The notes: a model not told the origin generated them from the letters alone. A stretch of DNA of 64,000 nt from Clostridiales bacterium (GCA_018366495.1 JAGZHZ010000012.1:1-64000); one strand, 5' to 3'. Positions 1 through 8,194 are shown, counted from the stretch's first letter. Translations and numbers: made by a program.

Positions 1-59
1 GGAAGTGCGCCTTTTCAGCGTATGATTCTAGCAATTTATACACAACAAAAGCAAAAAGA

Positions 60-97
60 GGGATGTGAAAAAACTCAATCGAGTTTTTTCACATCCC
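60..97. terminator. Perfect 17-bp hairpin, terminator-like
   Basis: A perfect 17-bp inverted repeat (arms 60-76 and 81-97) encloses a 4-nt loop. The arms contain runs of A and T, so on either strand the 3' arm carries a T-run inside the stem rather than after it. It lies downstream of the minus-strand tnpV/DUF6809 pair and could end their transcript, or mark the end of the mobile element. No gene is seen between position 1 and 245. Confidence 0.5.
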
Positions 98-120
98 CAA
101 AAGCCGATGTTGTTTCGATT

Positions 121-233
121 TTGGTAGTTCTCAAAATGGAAACCACCACTTTACTCCAATGAAGTAGGAGTGGTCATTTTGTCCACCACCACTTTATGGG
201 AGTAAAGTAGCCGTACTCAAAATGAGAACGGCT
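121..233. repeat. Cluster of three related hairpins downstream of tnpV operon
   Basis: Three short hairpins occur in tandem at about 123-147, 167-193 and 209-233. Each loop holds CATTTTG or its complement CAAAATG. An 8-bp pair (150-157 with 199-206, TTTACTCC/GGAGTAAA) encloses the middle hairpin, so the region can fold into a branched structure. This kind of array next to tnpV suggests a recombination, transfer or end site of the mobile element, but that role is inference. Confidence 0.45.
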
Positions 234-245
234 ACAATGGGGATG

Positions 246-527
246 CTACTCTTTTTCTCTCTGCGCCACTTGCTCATAGGCTTCCTTTTGGACAAGTAGC
301 CCCGCCGAAAAGCCGTATTTGAAGTGGCTTTCGTTTTCCTCGCACTGAGCGATTGCCATTTGCTCCCGCAGTTCTTCAACCAGAGCATAGTCCTCTTTGC
401 TCAGGTGTTCCGATAAAGTATCCATCAGAGCTGCACTGGCTTTGGTGGCCTGCTTGAACCTCAGTGAATCAGCGACCACCGTTTCACAAGGATAGAACCT
501 GCCGTTAAACATTTCTTCCAGAATCAT
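246..527 (-). CDS. DUF6809 family protein of mobile elements
   Basis: Small soluble protein of 93 residues, resembling the DUF6809 family that accompanies TnpV in integrative or mobilizable elements of gut Firmicutes; no activity is established. The start is taken at the ATG at 527 because a strong GGGAGG site lies about 8 nt upstream; a TTG at 548 is in frame but lacks such spacing and would overlap the tnpV stop. It begins 13 nt after tnpV and is probably co-transcribed with it. Predicted mostly helical, rich in Glu and Gln, no membrane segment. Family assignment is from remembered sequence resemblance. Confidence 0.7.
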   Translation of the reverse strand: MILEEMFNGRFYPCETVVADSLRFKQATKASAALMDTLSEHLSKEDYALVEELREQMAIAQCEENESHFKYGFSAGLLVQKEAYEQVAQREKE

Positions 528-540
528 GCGTCCACCTCCC

Positions 541-918
541 TCAGGCAAAAATCATCTCAGAGAGGATGATTTTCTCTGCCCGACTGCGGATGCTGTTCAT
601 GGCTCCGACCCATGCAAGCTGGTCACAGGCTTTCAGTTCCTCGGTGACGCCCTCCGCATCCTGCATCTGCGAGATGATACACGCCAACCGGTCATCGGCC
701 TGCTCGTTCAGGTCAGCAAGATATGTCCAGAGTTTTCCCGACAGAAGCAGTTCATTGTACTGGCCGGGGCAGTGTTCTTGCAGAAACGCCTTGTGCATCC
801 GCCCCCACCGCCCGATGGGGCGTTTTTCCTCCGGCAGTTTCAGGTCGGGGATGTAGTAGTCTCCCATCAGCGTGTAGCCGATGCCGTTGTGGTGGATTTT
901 CTTTGGTAAATGCTCCAT
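541..918 (-). CDS. tnpV: TnpV family transposon-encoded protein
   Basis: A 125-residue protein resembling TnpV, the small protein of unknown mechanism found in Tn4451-like and related mobilizable transposons. Family hallmarks visible are the N-terminal GDYYIPDLKLPEE segment, RPIGRWG, a central SGKLWTYLADLNEQA stretch, and the C-terminal WVGAMNSIRSRAEKII helix. An AGGAGGT site lies 6-7 nt before the ATG. The coding region is visibly more GC-rich than the following two-component genes, consistent with recent transfer. No recombinase lies inside the window, so the rest of the element, if any, is beyond position 1. Confidence 0.85.
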   Translation of the reverse strand: MEHLPKKIHHNGIGYTLMGDYYIPDLKLPEEKRPIGRWGRMHKAFLQEHCPGQYNELLLSGKLWTYLADLNEQADDRLACIISQMQDAEGVTEELKACDQLAWVGAMNSIRSRAEKIILSEMIFA

Positions 919-919
919 G

Positions 920-1104
920 TTCGACCTCCTGTATTCAATTTTTTCAGAATCCAGTTGATCGTGTCCCTGTTCATGATAAATTCAAGGCAACTGAACTCTT
1001 CACGAACAAGTATGGCACATTTCTTCCTGATCTATGGAATATACTGGATCACAACGTATATCGGATTCAAGCGAAACATCAATGAGGAGAGTTCCGCTTT
1101 CTGA
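920..1104 (+). pseudogene. 3' remnant of a BceB-like ABC permease gene
   Basis: The plus-strand frame ending at the TGA at 1102-1104 encodes a membrane-like tail (about 50 residues) ending in FLIYGIYWITTYIGFKRNI. This resembles the last transmembrane helix and cytoplasmic tail of FtsX-type permeases of BceAB peptide-resistance transporters. No start codon or Shine-Dalgarno site supports it as a free gene. It is followed after 36 nt by a BceR-like regulator, the usual gene neighbour. The best reading is a permease gene whose 5' part was removed or displaced by the tnpV-bearing element. The family call rests on a short segment. Confidence 0.45.
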
Positions 1105-1140
1105 CTTTCCTTTTTCGGAAACCTGAGGTGATATTTTTTA

Positions 1141-1800
1141 ATGAGAATTGCAATTATTGAAGACGATGAGATCACTCGTCTTGAACTTTCTAAACTGTTG
1201 GAGGGGCATGGATACGACACTGCCCTTCTGACAGATTTTAAAAATTTGGCAGCAGAATTATCCCATTACTGCGTTGACTTAGTTTTATTAGATATCAACC
1301 TGCCCTTTGAAAATGGATATGAAGTCTGCGAAAAGATCAAACAATCTGCCCCTGTGCCGATTATCTTTGTCACAAGCCGGGATACAAATGCGGATGAGTT
1401 AAAGAGCATTCAGGTTGGAGGAATTGATTTTATTCCTAAACCATATGACTCCTTTATTCTGCTGGAAAAAATCAAACGCGCATTAAAGCTCTCCGATCCT
1501 AATAATTTCCGTGAAATTACAAAAAAGGACTGTACGCTTGACCTTCACCTTTCTGTTCTGAAATATCATGGCAAGAGTGCAGAATTGACAAGAAATGAAT
1601 TTCGGATCCTATATTACTTTTTTATGAATGATGATAAAATTATCAGCAAAGATGAGCTGCTGGAACAGTTATGGAATGATAAATATTATCTGGATGAAAA
1701 TGTTTTGCTTGTCAACATGACACGTTTAAAAAAGAAATTGCGTGAGATCGACATTAATCATCTTTTAGAAAATATACGCGGAAAGGGCTGGAAACTTTGA
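1141..1800 (+). CDS. OmpR-family response regulator, BceR-like
   Basis: A 219-residue response regulator. The receiver domain (1-115) shows the acidic pocket EDDE near residue 7, the phosphoacceptor Asp in LVLLDINLP (about residue 51), the conserved Thr/Ser after IIFV, and the Lys in FIPKPYD (about residue 101). The C-terminal winged helix (130-219) has the LTRNEFRIL opening and RGKGWKL end typical of OmpR/PhoB proteins. It overlaps the kinase gene by 4 nt and the two form an operon. BceR-like regulators control export pumps for cell-wall peptide antibiotics; here the pump is missing apart from a permease tail upstream. GAGGTG lies about 12 nt before the ATG. Confidence 0.85.
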   Translation: MRIAIIEDDEITRLELSKLLEGHGYDTALLTDFKNLAAELSHYCVDLVLLDINLPFENGYEVCEKIKQSAPVPIIFVTSRDTNADELKSIQVGGIDFIPKPYDSFILLEKIKRALKLSDPNNFREITKKDCTLDLHLSVLKYHGKSAELTRNEFRILYYFFMNDDKIISKDELLEQLWNDKYYLDENVLLVNMTRLKKKLREIDINHLLENIRGKGWKL

Positions 1801-2804
1801 ATTTTTTTGCATTTTTAGAGGAAAAGATACTGGAGCTGATCTTTCAGATTTTCTTTCTGATATTTACTGTATTTTTGCTTTTCTTCTGCGGGGTGGACAG
1901 TTTTTATATTTTTTTACTGATTCTTCTCTTTGTCACAATACATCTTCTCTTTCAGTTTTTTCTGTATCGCAGGAAATTAAAAGAGTACAACAAAATCATC
2001 CATTTAGCGGACAGTCTTGAGGAAAGTTATTATATTGCTGAAATTCTAAAAAAGCCAAGAGATTTTCAGAATGCCGGATACTATTATGCACTGAAAAAAG
2101 CATGTAAGGCGATGAATGACAAGATCAGCGAAATCATGACAGAGAAACAGGAATATCAGGAATATGTGGAAAGTTTTGCCCATGAAATCAAAATTCCAAT
2201 CGGAGCTTTGTCGCTGACTTTTGACAACTGTAAAAATTATACTTTAAAAAAAGAGACCGATAAAATTTTTCAGCTTGTAGAACAGATGCTTTACTACGCC
2301 AGAAGTGAAAATACAGAGAAAGATTATTTTGTAAAACAGCTGAATCTGGAGGATGTGATGCACAGTGTCATTTTAAAATTTCGTCGCCCGCTGATGGAAT
2401 TAAAAGTGATGGTAGACCTGCATGATATGAATCACATGGTATACACTGACGAAAAATGGCTCATTTTTATTTTCTCACAGATCATCCAGAATTCGATTAA
2501 ATATTTTAATAAATCTGAAAATAAGCTGACTATATACGCTTCGGATCACGATACAAACATCTCTCTTGTGATTCAGGATAACGGCTGCGGCATCAAACAG
2601 TCTGAACTGGGAAGAGTATTTGAGAAAGGCTTTACCGGATCAAATCGAAAAAAATCAAACTCAACTGGTATGGGACTGTATCTGTCAAAAAAATTATGCA
2701 CCAGACTTGGTCTGAAATTAGAGATTGCCTCCGAAGAAAACGAATATACGCGTTTGACTATTCTATTTCCAAAAGGAATCTTTCATTCCTTTTCCGAATC
2801 ATGA
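1797..2804 (+). CDS. BceS-like intramembrane-sensing histidine kinase
   Basis: A 335-residue kinase starting at a TTG that overlaps the regulator stop. Two N-terminal membrane helices (about 15-35 and 38-58) are separated by almost no extracellular loop, as in intramembrane-sensing BceS kinases. The H-box is FAHEIKIPI (about residue 128), the N-box IQNSIKYF, the G1 box DNGCGI and the G2 box GMGLYLSKK. It should phosphorylate the preceding regulator. BceS kinases usually sense through the BceAB permease, which is absent here except for a fragment, so signalling may depend on a permease elsewhere or be lost. Confidence 0.85.
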   Translation: MNFFAFLEEKILELIFQIFFLIFTVFLLFFCGVDSFYIFLLILLFVTIHLLFQFFLYRRKLKEYNKIIHLADSLEESYYIAEILKKPRDFQNAGYYYALKKACKAMNDKISEIMTEKQEYQEYVESFAHEIKIPIGALSLTFDNCKNYTLKKETDKIFQLVEQMLYYARSENTEKDYFVKQLNLEDVMHSVILKFRRPLMELKVMVDLHDMNHMVYTDEKWLIFIFSQIIQNSIKYFNKSENKLTIYASDHDTNISLVIQDNGCGIKQSELGRVFEKGFTGSNRKKSNSTGMGLYLSKKLCTRLGLKLEIASEENEYTRLTILFPKGIFHSFSES

Positions 2805-2881
2805 TTTTTCGATGCCGTTCTGTATACTGTCCTATGTCAGTTTCTACTGAATAAAGTTACAGGTATTCCTGTCTTATTTGT

Positions 2882-2999
2882 TAAAAAAAATGTCGGATCT
2901 CTAAGGCGACTGAACCGACCTCCCAAAAGTTAGATTTTTTAGGTCTAACTTTTGGGGGTCGGTTCATTTTCATCTGAGATCCGGCATTATTTTTTTTTA
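2882..2999. terminator. Large bidirectional terminator
   Basis: Nested inverted repeats: an outer pair (2891-2901 with 2976-2986) and an inner 22-bp pair (2912-2934 with 2944-2965, one bulged base). A run of A precedes and a run of T follows, so it can terminate the kinase operon on plus and the symporter gene on minus. The inner stem may be an inserted palindrome. Confidence 0.8.
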
Positions 3000-3122
3000 T
3001 ATTTATTTTATTCTGTATCGATTCATTTCATGACGAAAGTCACAAATTTTTCTGAGATCTCCATAAATATTTTTTCTCATCAGCATTCCCGCTTAAAATC
3101 GGGATCTTGTATGGCTTCTGCT

Positions 3123-4514
3123 TTATTTTTTCTCTTCTTTCCTGCTTTCTTTTACCAGTTTTACAACCGTTCCAGAAAGTAAGAACAAAGCGATCAGGTT
3201 CGGGATCGACATCAGTCCATTAAATGTCTCCGCGATACTCCAAAGAAGTCCTAAATCCATTGTTGCCCCGATAATGGCAACAAGAGAATAGATAACCATG
3301 AATGGTTTGATCATTTTAGAAGAAAATAAAAATTCTATGCATCTGGCTCCATAAAGTCCCCATCCGATAATTGTTGAGAATGCAAAACAACACATTGCAA
3401 CTGCTGTAAAAATAGAAACCCAGTTTCCATATGTGGAAGTAAAACCTAAAATTGTCAGCTCTGCTCCTGCCGCTTCACCATAGTTTACTGGCACACCGCT
3501 GCATAAAATGACAAGCGCTGTCAGTGTACAGATGACAATCGTATCTGTGAAAACTTCAAAGATTCCAAAATATCCCTGCTTTACTGGATTTTTCGTATCT
3601 GCACACGCATGTGCAATAGAACCTGTTCCAAGTCCTGCCTCATTTGAAAAAATTCCTCTTGAGACACCTTTTTTCATACTAAGAAAAAAGCTCCCCACGA
3701 TTCCTCCCGTAACTGCTTTAGGATTGAATGCCCCATATACAATAGAATAAAATACTTCCGGCACATTTTGAATATTTAAAATCACAACGCCAAGTCCTAA
3801 TGCGATGTAGAGCAGCGCCATAAAAGGAACTAATTTTTCTGTCACTTTTCCGATTCTCTTAATTCCACCTAAAAGAATTACTCCTACCAGAACAGCCAGA
3901 ACAATTCCCATCACCAGATTGAATGTATCCACAGCAGACTCTGGAAGAATATGATAATTTAAGAGAGCAGAATTGATGGCTGTTGTGATGGTGTTGACCT
4001 GTGTCGCATTTCCGGTTCCAAATACAGTCATCACTCCAAAGATACAGAAAAGTATTGCCAGCCAGTGCCATTTCTTTCCAAGACCGTTTTTGATATAGTA
4101 CATCGGACCGCCGATATAATCACCGTGTTCATTCTTTTCACGATAATGGACAGCCAAGGTTACTTCGGCAAATTTTGTACACATTCCAAGCAAAGCAGAA
4201 ACCCACATCCAAAATACTGCTCCTGGACCGCCGATTGCGATTGCACCTGCCACCCCGGCAATATTTCCTGTTCCAACTGTACCTGCCAGAGCTGTACAAA
4301 CTGCCTGAAACGGTGTCAATGCTCCATCTGAAGCATTTTTCTTTTTAAATACCCTGCCGACAGTTGTCTTCATCGCATAAGGAAACTTGCGAATTTGCAA
4401 AAAATTGGTGCGCAGTGTCAGATACAGCCCGACACCGATAATGCAGATCATGGCGGGGACACCCCAGACAAAATCATTGACTGCTTTATTGATTGTCTCA
4501 ATCATCTGTAGCAT
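3123..4514 (-). CDS. Sodium:alanine/glycine symporter, AGCS family
   Basis: A 463-residue integral membrane protein with about ten to eleven hydrophobic segments. AGCS hallmarks include an N-terminal FVWG.P segment, FLQIRKFPYA, the highly conserved GTVGTGNIAGVAGAIAIGGPG region (about 91-111), the YIGGPMYYI segment, and EAGLGTGSIAHA later. Members import alanine or glycine with sodium. The start is the ATG at 4514 with AAGAGG about 10 nt upstream. It is monocistronic, facing away from the marR-MATE pair. The 5' leader (4515-4640) can form short hairpins around TTGCG and CGCAA repeats, but I do not recognise a glycine riboswitch there. Confidence 0.9.
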   Translation of the reverse strand: MLQMIETINKAVNDFVWGVPAMICIIGVGLYLTLRTNFLQIRKFPYAMKTTVGRVFKKKNASDGALTPFQAVCTALAGTVGTGNIAGVAGAIAIGGPGAVFWMWVSALLGMCTKFAEVTLAVHYREKNEHGDYIGGPMYYIKNGLGKKWHWLAILFCIFGVMTVFGTGNATQVNTITTAINSALLNYHILPESAVDTFNLVMGIVLAVLVGVILLGGIKRIGKVTEKLVPFMALLYIALGLGVVILNIQNVPEVFYSIVYGAFNPKAVTGGIVGSFFLSMKKGVSRGIFSNEAGLGTGSIAHACADTKNPVKQGYFGIFEVFTDTIVICTLTALVILCSGVPVNYGEAAGAELTILGFTSTYGNWVSIFTAVAMCCFAFSTIIGWGLYGARCIEFLFSSKMIKPFMVIYSLVAIIGATMDLGLLWSIAETFNGLMSIPNLIALFLLSGTVVKLVKESRKEEKK

Positions 4515-4815
4515 AATTTTAAAACCTCTTATTTCTTAGTATAGAAAAACATCTCTGCAACCATTGCAGTATTTGACGCAATTTCGCAATAAAACTGCGA
4601 TCTTTTCCGCCCTTATGTTTTTAAAAATGATATCACATTCTGAAACACTTGTCTATTTTTTTGTATTTTTTCTCTGGTTTCTATCTATTTTATACATTTT
4701 TATGCAAAATGCCGCTGGATTCCTGTTCTTTCTTTTGCCTATATTTCCTTTCTCTTTTCTCCTTGTCATCCGCCAAACAGCCGTCATCTGTTCCAAAATT
4801 TAAAGTTATTTCGCA

Positions 4816-4856
4816 AAAACCCCATTCGCTTTATCTTATGGGGAGTTCACTCAAAA
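4816..4856 (+). repeat. Orphan IS200/IS605-like end hairpin
   Basis: CCCCAT (4820-4825) pairs with ATGGGG (4838-4843) and is followed directly by AGTTCAC. The arrangement of a short stem, a pyrimidine-rich loop with CTTTA and a following AGTTCAC matches similar sites near 32338 and 57866. It is interpreted as a decayed transposon end. The surrounding stretch 4515-4913 holds no gene that I can support. Confidence 0.45.
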
Positions 4857-4913
4857 AGCTCTCCCTTCTATAAATCGCTGTAGTTTACTCAAACCTTCCA
4901 ATCATTTTCTTCA

Positions 4914-4962
4914 TCGACAATAGTCCGAAATCATACTATAATTTTTTTGTCCGATTTCATAC
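4914..4962 (+). promoter_or_regulatory. marR promoter with paired operator-like direct repeats
   Basis: TCGACA (4914-4919) and TATAAT (4937-4942) are separated by exactly 17 nt. Two direct repeats of the form GTCCGANNTCATAC (4923-4936 and 4949-4962), 26 bp apart, flank the -10 box, one inside the spacer and one at the transcription start. This is a good place for autorepression by the MarR protein encoded just downstream. Confidence 0.7.
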
Positions 4963-4988
4963 CAAAAACAGTCTGGAGGAAATATGCC

Positions 4989-5426
4989 ATGAATATCAAA
5001 ATCTCTGAATCTCTGAAACATTTTAACTATCTGCAGAGTGAATTAGACGCTGTATACCACGAGGCTTCCCTGAAGCTGGGAATGTCTGACAGTTCTATGA
5101 TTATTTTATATACCCTCTGCAACGAAGGCGGAAGCTGCCTTTTAAATGACATCTGCATCTTAACGTGCCTGAGCAAACAGACGATCAATTCAGCCATCCG
5201 CAAACTGGAAGCTGAGGACATCCTTTATCTGAAGGCCTCCGACGGAAAGCGCAAACTTGTATGTCTTACTGAAAAAGGGAAACAGCTCTCTGAAAAAACT
5301 GTCGCAAAAATTATTGATATTGAAAATCGAATTTTTGACTCCTGGTCCTCTGAAGCAAAACAGCAATATTTTGGCGCCATCCAAAATTATGTGGCTGCGT
5401 TTAAAGAAGAGCTTAAAAATCTTTAA
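4989..5426 (+). CDS. MarR-family transcriptional regulator
   Basis: A 145-residue winged-helix regulator. The start at 4989 is chosen because GGAGG lies 9 nt upstream; an upstream in-frame codon at 4947 lies within the promoter repeats. The recognition region LSKQTINSAIRKLE (about 65-78) and the wing DGKRKLVCLTEKGKQL (about 87-102) are typical of MarR proteins, which bind DNA as dimers and release it on binding small ligands or oxidation. It lies 200 nt upstream of a MATE efflux gene in the same direction, like MepR/MepA, so it probably represses that pump and itself. Confidence 0.85.
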   Translation: MNIKISESLKHFNYLQSELDAVYHEASLKLGMSDSSMIILYTLCNEGGSCLLNDICILTCLSKQTINSAIRKLEAEDILYLKASDGKRKLVCLTEKGKQLSEKTVAKIIDIENRIFDSWSSEAKQQYFGAIQNYVAAFKEELKNL

Positions 5427-5459
5427 CCACCTTTTCTTTTCATCGTACTTTTTGAATCT

Positions 5460-5600
5460 CTCATGACTCAAGATCATGAGCATTGTCAGCTCCCCATAAT
5501 TTTGCTGAAGCTGGAAGCTTATTTATAACATTTTATTTTTTATTATTTATCTATGACATCGTCTCTCCTTTGTTTTAAACTTTGGAGAGTGTCAGCTATA
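5460..5600 (+). repeat. Two hairpins between marR and MATE gene
   Basis: CTCATGA..TCATGAG (about 5460-5481) is followed by CATTGTCAGC, and CTCTCC..GGAGAG (about 5564-5590) is followed by TGTCAGC. The shared trailing TGTCAGC suggests copies of one small mobile or structural repeat. They could also affect read-through from marR into the MATE gene. Copy relationship is tentative. Confidence 0.35.
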
Positions 5601-5626
5601 TTTCATTTATCTATTCTGGAGGAAAT

Positions 5627-6955
5627 ATGACCATTCAATTATCTGATCACTTTACATATAAAAAATTACTGCGTTTCACATTTCCATCCATCATCATGAT
5701 GATTTTTACCTCCATCTATGGTGTGGTGGACGGTGTCTTCGTCTCTAATTTTGTAGGAAAGACACCTTTTGCAGCTGTCAACTTTATTATGCCTTTTCTG
5801 ATGATACTGGGCGCTGTCGGATTTATGTTCGGTACAGGAGGAAGCGCCCTGATTGCAAAGACGATGGGGGAAAACAAACTGAAAAAGGCAAATGAACTGT
5901 TTTCTCTCTTTGTATATGTCTCTTTTGTTTTAGGTATCGTAATCGCGGGATTTTCTTTTTTCCTGATCCGACCAATTGCACAGCTGATGGGTGCGAAAGG
6001 AATCCTGCTCGACCAATGTGTTTTATATGGCCGTATCGTTATTTTAGCTGTTCCAGGTTTTATTTTGCAGATGGAATTTCAGAGTTTCTTTATCACTGCT
6101 GAAAAACCGAATCTTGGACTGTATGTCACTATAATATCCGGAGTGGCAAACATGATTTTGGACGCCCTTTTTATGGCTGTATTTCACTGGGGACTTGCCG
6201 GCGCCGCAGCTGCGACAGCATTAAGTCAGACACTGGGCGGAGTGATTCCTCTGCTTTATTTTTCCCGAAAAAATACGAGTCTGCTGCGTCTGTGCAAAAC
6301 CAGATTTGACGGAAAAGCGCTCTGGAAAGCGTGCATCAACGGTTCCTCGGAGCTGATGTCCAACATTTCCATGTCACTTGTCAGTATGCTTTATAATATA
6401 CAGCTTATCAAATATGCCGGTGAAAACGGAGTGGCAGCATACGGTGTTCTGATGTATGTCAATATGATTTTCCTTGCTATCTTTATTGGCTATTCCATCG
6501 GCACAGCGCCCGTCATCAGTTATCACTACGGCGCTCAAAATCACAGTGAGCTGAAAAGCCTGCTAAAAAAGAGCTTTCGGATTCTGATCCTTGCCTCCCT
6601 CAGTATGCTGGCGCTGTCTGAACTTCTGGCAAGACCGCTGTCTCAGATCTTTGTCAGTTACGACGCAGATCTGCTGGATCTGACCGTCAGAGGATTCGGC
6701 ATTTATTCCTTCTCATTCCTTTTTGCGGGCATCAATATTTTTGCTTCTTCCTTTTTTACTGCTCTGAATAATGGATTAATCTCAGCACTGATTTCTTTTT
6801 TGCGTACTCTTGTATTTCAAGTTGCTTCCGTCTTGCTGCTGCCTTTGATCCTTGGAATCGACGGTATCTGGATTTCTATTGTCGTGGCTGAATTGATTGC
6901 CTGTGGAGTTTCTTTAGCCTTTATTATGAAAAAAAGAGCTGTTTATCATTATTGA
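5627..6955 (+). CDS. MATE family multidrug efflux transporter
   Basis: A 442-residue protein with twelve predicted membrane helices. It resembles the MepA/DinF-like branch of MATE transporters, which export cationic drugs using a sodium or proton gradient. Recognisable family segments are the N-terminal IYGVVDGVFVSNFVG, PFLMILGAVGFMFGTGGSALIAK and the repeat-equivalent segment near GYSIGTAPVISYHYGA. The ATG at 5627 follows GGAGGAAAT closely; an earlier in-frame codon at 5582 is not supported. It is probably controlled by the MarR protein upstream. Substrates cannot be read from the sequence. Confidence 0.9.
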   Translation: MTIQLSDHFTYKKLLRFTFPSIIMMIFTSIYGVVDGVFVSNFVGKTPFAAVNFIMPFLMILGAVGFMFGTGGSALIAKTMGENKLKKANELFSLFVYVSFVLGIVIAGFSFFLIRPIAQLMGAKGILLDQCVLYGRIVILAVPGFILQMEFQSFFITAEKPNLGLYVTIISGVANMILDALFMAVFHWGLAGAAAATALSQTLGGVIPLLYFSRKNTSLLRLCKTRFDGKALWKACINGSSELMSNISMSLVSMLYNIQLIKYAGENGVAAYGVLMYVNMIFLAIFIGYSIGTAPVISYHYGAQNHSELKSLLKKSFRILILASLSMLALSELLARPLSQIFVSYDADLLDLTVRGFGIYSFSFLFAGINIFASSFFTALNNGLISALISFLRTLVFQVASVLLLPLILGIDGIWISIVVAELIACGVSLAFIMKKRAVYHY

Positions 6956-6964
6956 AACTGAAAA

Positions 6965-6999
6965 GCGAAAGGCAAACCGTTCTCAGATTTGCCTTTCGC
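6965..6999 (+). terminator. Terminator of MATE gene
   Basis: A perfect 12-bp stem (6965-6976 with 6988-6999) follows the MATE stop by 9 nt. The downstream T content is modest. Confidence 0.6.
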
Positions 7000-7087
7000 C
7001 ATAATAAGCTTCCTTTTATCAACTTCCGGTTTCACAAAGAGACTCCTCTCTTAAGTAAAATTAGAATCATTCGTTTTCTCTTCCGGA

Positions 7088-7435
7088 TCATATTCCATAG
7101 AAGAAAATCCATCCCATCACCGCTACAAAAACCACAAGCACAGCCGCAGTTATAATTTTCCCCGTGCCGGACTTCCTTTGTTCCGCATCAGATATTTTCT
7201 CATTCTTATTCTGAAAGAGGTCTCCCGTTACTTCCTTTGCCCTGTCAACATCATCCTGACTTACAAAAATATCTTCTCCAAACATAGAATTTCCGGCATA
7301 AATATCCATTACTTCAGCGCTTCCTATAGGTTTTCGATAAGATGGAATTCGATTTTGTTTTAAAATATCAATCATCATCTCTGCTTCAATCCTGCTTCCA
7401 ACAGAGCATAACTTTACTGGTCTGCTTTCTCCCAT
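7088..7435 (-). CDS. DUF2007-like membrane-anchored protein
   Basis: A 115-residue protein with a soluble N-terminal domain of the DUF2007 type (putative signal-transducing protein): VKLCSVGSRIEAEMMIDILKQ near the start and a following GEDIFVSQDDVDRAKEV segment. One membrane helix lies near the C-terminus (about 91-112). The ATG at 7435 follows AAGGGG; a GTG at 7459 overlapping the previous stop is possible. It is the last gene of a three-gene operon with an HTH regulator and a membrane protein. The role is unknown. Confidence 0.7.
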   Translation of the reverse strand: MGESRPVKLCSVGSRIEAEMMIDILKQNRIPSYRKPIGSAEVMDIYAGNSMFGEDIFVSQDDVDRAKEVTGDLFQNKNEKISDAEQRKSGTGKIITAAVLVVFVAVMGWIFFYGI

Positions 7436-7455
7436 AATGACACCCCTTTTCTTTT

Positions 7456-7914
7456 TCACTCGCTATCTTTGTACTTCTCTTCTTGCTTCTTCAAAAGGCG
7501 TTCTGTACATTTTCCAATAGCCAAAGAGATCAGGAATCCTGTTATCATAATTCCCCCGAAAAACATACCTGCATATTTTCCAGCCTGTATCTCTTGTGCA
7601 CCCTTTCCGCGGATGGCAAAATAAAAAATGACGCTGAAGATGCCAGAAAAGATGATGATGTACAAAAGATGATCTTTTATTGTTAAAATGCTTCCTTTTT
7701 TTAGAAATACCCCTTCTCTCACACTTAAAAGAATATAAACGATTCCCCCGCCTGTCATTGCCACAGTTTCTCCTGCAACACTTTTTAAGTCTCCACCAAA
7801 GAATATCATCTGGACTATAATGCTGACTGCACAGATTGTAAATATCGCCAGAAAAGCAATGGAACCTATATGGTTTATAATCTGTTCCTGGCGTTCATCA
7901 AGATATTTTTTCAC
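7456..7914 (-). CDS. DUF6773-like four-helix membrane protein
   Basis: A 152-residue protein with four hydrophobic segments and the N-terminal KYLDERQEQIINHIG motif that is typical of a small Firmicutes membrane family annotated DUF6773. Start is a GTG at 7914 with GGGAGG about 9 nt upstream inside the end of the HTH gene. Such proteins are commonly paired with a 60-70 residue HTH regulator, as here. The function is not known; membrane stress or signalling is only a guess. Confidence 0.7.
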   Translation of the reverse strand: MKKYLDERQEQIINHIGSIAFLAIFTICAVSIIVQMIFFGGDLKSVAGETVAMTGGGIVYILLSVREGVFLKKGSILTIKDHLLYIIIFSGIFSVIFYFAIRGKGAQEIQAGKYAGMFFGGIMITGFLISLAIGKCTERLLKKQEEKYKDSE

Positions 7915-7917
7915 AGC

Positions 7918-8112
7918 CTAATCCTCCCAAAACAACTCGTCTAAAGTTTTTCCTAATTCACGACAGATCGCAATACAAAGTTTCAATGACGGATTATAAT
8001 CTCCCGCTTCAATCATTCCTATAGTCTGTCTCGTCACTCCCGTTTTCTTTGCCAGATCAATCTGTGAAAGCCCCTTTTCCATTCTTATCATCTTTAATTT
8101 TAAATTTTTCAT
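7918..8112 (-). CDS. Small XRE/Cro-type HTH regulator
   Basis: A 64-residue, single-domain helix-turn-helix protein: LSQIDLAKKTGVTRQTIGMIEAG spans helices 2-3 (about 16-38), followed by the PSLKLCIAICRELGKTLDELF helix pair common to YozG-like regulators. First gene of an operon with DUF6773-like and DUF2007-like membrane proteins; its stop is 3 nt before the next start. Probably autoregulates through the palindrome over the -35 box upstream. Confidence 0.85.
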   Translation of the reverse strand: MKNLKLKMIRMEKGLSQIDLAKKTGVTRQTIGMIEAGDYNPSLKLCIAICRELGKTLDELFWED

Positions 8113-8153
8113 TTTCGCTTACTCATATTATCCTCTGTGTTCTATCTGCTTTT

Positions 8154-8194
8154 ATTATATTCTTTCTCCTCCGTAATGTCAATTATATATGACA
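8154..8194 (-). promoter_or_regulatory. Promoter and palindromic operator of the HTH operon
   Basis: On the minus strand TTGACA (8177-8182) and TATAAT (8154-8159) have a 17-nt spacer, a near-consensus promoter. An 18-nt inverted repeat with TGTCA/TGACA arms (8177-8194) covers the -35 box and is a plausible site for the small HTH protein. Confidence 0.75.

Noticed and set aside
246..548. TTG start at 548 for the DUF6809 gene
   Set aside because: The ATG at 527 has a perfectly spaced GGGAGG site; the TTG would overlap the tnpV stop without one.
4515..4650. Possible glycine riboswitch before the alanine/glycine symporter
   Set aside because: Short TTGCG/CGCAA hairpins are present, but none of the conserved glycine aptamer motifs can be found.
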